From: JAKJEP01 sp964580995
GTDB taxonomy: Bacteria > Planctomycetota > Phycisphaerae > Sedimentisphaerales > SM23-30
DNA length: 23,649 nt
Direction of reading: 5' to 3'
Assembly: GCA_964580995.1 (NCBI GenBank)
Contig: CAZOMV010000091.1
Location: 1-23,649 of the forward strand
The notes under the pieces were generated by a model that was not told where the DNA came from, made no database searches, and was given only the letters and a program-made list of their open reading frames with translations. Positions 21,098-23,649 of the stretch are shown piece after piece. The stretch's first letter is position 1, and every line of letters starts with the position of its first letter. The position numbers were made by a program, and so were the translations under genes.

Positions 21098-23395
21098 TTA
21101 TTTAAAATAATGGTTATCCGATTCTTTCTTCACTACTATACGGTTTCCTTCCACTTCGACAACTATAATCTCTTGATGAGCCTCAATATGTTCCCCTTTT
21201 GTGACCACATCCACTTTCTGGCCGTTGATCCGAGCCGTGCCCGCCGGCCGCAACGTTGTCACACTTACCCCCTTCTGCCCCATCTTCACCACCGGCATCG
21301 GCGTCGTACTGGACTCGACCGCCTTGACGACCGCCGCTTCCCCCTGCGGAGCCGCTAATACTAACTTGTTTGCAATCGGAATTTTATGTAAATATTTGCT
21401 AATAATAAACGCCAACAACAGAAAACCCGCAAACCCGCCCAGCGCCCCTTTGATATTGCGTTTGAAAAGGTTCCAGTCGAATTCCGTCATTGGAATTGGC
21501 AGCTCATCAGGCCGATTGCCCACCATCATGGCCCCCAGCGAGAAGATAATCAATATAATACCCAATATCCCCGTGACACCAAATCCCGGTATAATAAAGA
21601 TTTCCACAATCAAAAGGCCTAAACCGGCTGCAAAAACCGCAATTTCCCACCAGTTGGCCATGCCGATCAGATATTTACTGCCGAACAATATCACCAGCGC
21701 TACTACCGCCACCGCGCCCGGCAACACCACCCCAGGGGAGTTCAACTCCATGTAAATCCCTAGCATTGCAACCATTAACAAGATTCCCGCCACCGTGGGG
21801 CTGGCCAGCCAGCGGACCAGTTCCTCCGACCACGTGGTGGTTAGCCGCGCAACCGGGCGGTCGAATTTCACACCATCCCGCTCCTCCAGGAATTGCAGCG
21901 CACCATCGAAATCATCCACAACCGCCCTGGCCAATCCATATTCATAAGCCTTTTCCGCATCCACGGTTAGCAATTCATTGTCTTTGTCAACTTTCTTCTT
22001 GTTACCCAGGTCGTAAACATAGGGATCCAGATTGGATAATTCATCTTTTTCGAAATACTCATTCTGACCCGTTTGCAGGTTTTTGACCTGCCAGACTTCC
22101 ATCGTCATTGTTACCATAGCCTTACATAACGCCACCGGATACCCATTGGCCTTGGCGGAGGCTTCAAAATTGGAACGGAGAAAACTCTCGGCTTTCTCCC
22201 GTTCGGTCCCTTCCAGAGTGCCTCCCATGACGATCGGGGCACAATCACCCAGCTTGGTGGCCTTTTTCATAATGATATCGTTGCAGGCCACGCTGATTAA
22301 CGCTCCGGCGGAAAGGGCTTCGGTGGGAATATAAACTATTGTATAGGCTTTATTTGCAACTTCATGGATCAGATAGTTGGAGATGGAAATAGCGCTATCG
22401 ACCCGGCCGCCAAAGGTGTCCATCTCCAGGATGATATAATTGGCACCATCGGCAAGGCTCGCCTCGACCCGCCGTTTGATCGATTCATAAAGACCTTCGT
22501 CAATCATATCCTTACAAACAATCACAACTGCTTTGGCAGGCTTATCTTCCGTTACAAAATTTCGAGCCGCTTTTTCTTTTTTCTCCTCCAGGACCGGCTC
22601 GGGGGCCTTGGTCACAGGTTCCCCGGTTAAGTTGATATCCGTTAAAGACACCCCTAACGCCATACTTAATTCCTGTTCATTCGCAGCCAGATGGGCAACG
22701 AGACCCAGTTCATAACTCTTTTTACCGCTTAGGAGTAGTATCTCATCGGAACCAACTAACGGGCCGGTGCCTTTCATTTGCCACTGGGCGTTGGGAGCCT
22801 GGACGAGGGTTTGGAAGCCGGCCTGATCGACCAGTTGGGTTTCTGTGCCCCGCTGGATTTCGTATAGGATCATGCGTTTGCTGGTCATGGCCCTGGCCAG
22901 CAACGGGTTGTGGCCGGCGGCTTCAGCGAAGCTAACTATTTTATTTTCAACGGTTTGTTCATCAACTACCGGCCGGGGATTGTCGGGATCGGGTTTTTGA
23001 TCGGTCAGGACTTTTCCCATCTGGGCAAATTCGTCCGCAATGATCTGCTGGCAGGCGAAAACGGGGAGCATGGTCATGCCGACCGCTTCGGAAGGGATGT
23101 AGGCAACAGTTTTAACCTCTTTATTTTTCAACAGATAAGCTATTTCCCGGCCCAAATCAGCAAAACCGTTGAAGGAGTTTCCGCAGCCGTTGAAGCGGAA
23201 AATGATGGTTTTTACGCCCTGCTCGATGGCCCGGTCGATCTGCTGGCGTGTGGAAGTCACGGTAGTTAAATTGGTTGGAACATTAATGATAACAGCCTTT
23301 TCAGGAGGATCACTCTGTGACAAAACCGGGCAACAGGGTGTCAAAACAGCGAAAATCATGGTAAAAACGAGTACAATTCTTGTATATTTTGCCAT
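21098..23395 (-). CDS. Long NfeD protein with tandem ClpP-like domains
   Basis: A 765-residue membrane protein starting at an ATG with AGGA 10 nt upstream and a Sec signal (about 1-26). It has two ClpP-class serine-protease-like domains. The second (about 286-510) keeps LSAGAL with S362 as nucleophile and K401 in EREKAESF as probable partner lysine, as in the archaeal Ser-Lys stomatin protease PH1510. The first (about 33-235) reads PSEAVGMTML at the matching place, with G106 instead of serine, so it is probably inactive. Several membrane segments follow (about 532-625 and 648-667), then an OB-fold at about 704-757 (VTTLRPAGTARINGQKVDVV). It heads the nfeD-nfeD-floA operon and probably cleaves membrane or flotillin-like substrates. 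Confidence 0.92.
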   Translation of the reverse strand: MAKYTRIVLVFTMIFAVLTPCCPVLSQSDPPEKAVIINVPTNLTTVTSTRQQIDRAIEQGVKTIIFRFNGCGNSFNGFADLGREIAYLLKNKEVKTVAYIPSEAVGMTMLPVFACQQIIADEFAQMGKVLTDQKPDPDNPRPVVDEQTVENKIVSFAEAAGHNPLLARAMTSKRMILYEIQRGTETQLVDQAGFQTLVQAPNAQWQMKGTGPLVGSDEILLLSGKKSYELGLVAHLAANEQELSMALGVSLTDINLTGEPVTKAPEPVLEEKKEKAARNFVTEDKPAKAVVIVCKDMIDEGLYESIKRRVEASLADGANYIILEMDTFGGRVDSAISISNYLIHEVANKAYTIVYIPTEALSAGALISVACNDIIMKKATKLGDCAPIVMGGTLEGTEREKAESFLRSNFEASAKANGYPVALCKAMVTMTMEVWQVKNLQTGQNEYFEKDELSNLDPYVYDLGNKKKVDKDNELLTVDAEKAYEYGLARAVVDDFDGALQFLEERDGVKFDRPVARLTTTWSEELVRWLASPTVAGILLMVAMLGIYMELNSPGVVLPGAVAVVALVILFGSKYLIGMANWWEIAVFAAGLGLLIVEIFIIPGFGVTGILGIILIIFSLGAMMVGNRPDELPIPMTEFDWNLFKRNIKGALGGFAGFLLLAFIISKYLHKIPIANKLVLAAPQGEAAVVKAVESSTTPMPVVKMGQKGVSVTTLRPAGTARINGQKVDVVTKGEHIEAHQEIIVVEVEGNRIVVKKESDNHYFK

Positions 23396-23435
23396 AGATC
23401 GTTTGTCCTGTATAAAGAGTAGAGACTTTATGCCT

Positions 23436-23463
23436 AGTATATACCGATTTTACGGCAGAACAA
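23436..23463 (-). promoter_or_regulatory. Promoter of the NfeD/FloA operon
   Basis: On the minus strand TTGTTC (23458-23463) and TATACT (23436-23441) are 16 nt apart. Transcription would start near 23429, about 34 nt before the ATG at 23395. The remaining sequence up to the window end shows no gene that I can support. Confidence 0.5.
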
Positions 23464-23649
23464 GATGGAAATTTTCACCGCCCCATGACAGCTATGCCGT
23501 TTGGGTTCTATAGAAATACGATCGCCGGCGGCGGGTTGAGTTGCGGAAAATCCCGGTTTGTTCCTGGTAAAAAAACAAGAGTGTCACGTGTAAAGTGAGC
23601 GAGTTTATTTAGTGGCAAGCTATGCGCCCTTCCTTTCGGCTTTCCAGTA

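Overview
The window looks like a chromosomal segment of a Planctomycetota bacterium, probably Phycisphaerae (Sedimentisphaerales-like). This rests on protein style: a secreted cadherin-like protein ending in a degenerate dockerin, a twin-arginine sugar-isomerase-like protein, an excisionase-type HTH fused to a receiver domain, and the NfeD/flotillin-like membrane cluster followed by a proline-rich one-helix protein. No 16S rRNA or other decisive marker is present, so the assignment is inference.

Layout. Positions 1-953 hold the 3' end of a secreted dockerin-type protein. A gene-poor stretch (954-1479) leads into an AT-rich, leftward three-gene cassette (1480-2886): an unknown protein, a small acidic antitoxin-like protein and a PemK/MazF-type toxin. 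Two rightward exported proteins follow: a Tat-exported sugar-isomerase-like protein (3134-4696) closed by a clear terminator, and an 898-residue glycoside-hydrolase-like protein (4801-7497). A leftward radical SAM gene ends at 7674. Upstream of it lie a probable leaderless promoter and, divergently, a strong candidate small RNA (about 8628-8722). Next are a leftward STAS-domain gene, a gene-poor AT-rich stretch (9086-9721) and a rightward HTH-receiver regulator with its own terminator.

From 10490 to the end every gene runs leftward and most are housekeeping. leuS and rnc lie downstream of a consensus sigma-70-type promoter with a structured leader. Upstream of these are a conserved hypothetical protein and a TPR lipoprotein, then tRNA-His(GTG). 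accD is translationally coupled to a histidine-phosphatase-fold protein that has lost both catalytic histidines. A GT4 glycosyltransferase follows. The last block is an NfeD membrane operon: a long NfeD with two ClpP-like domains, a short NfeD, the flotillin-like FloA and a proline-rich membrane protein.

Between the proline-rich gene and the glycosyltransferase gene sits a 170-bp element with 26-bp terminal inverted repeats (25/26 matching) and two long internal hairpins. Its right end supplies the last six codons and stop of the proline-rich gene. This element and the small RNA candidate are the two most novel-looking objects. I found no rRNA, CRISPR array, transposase or prophage.
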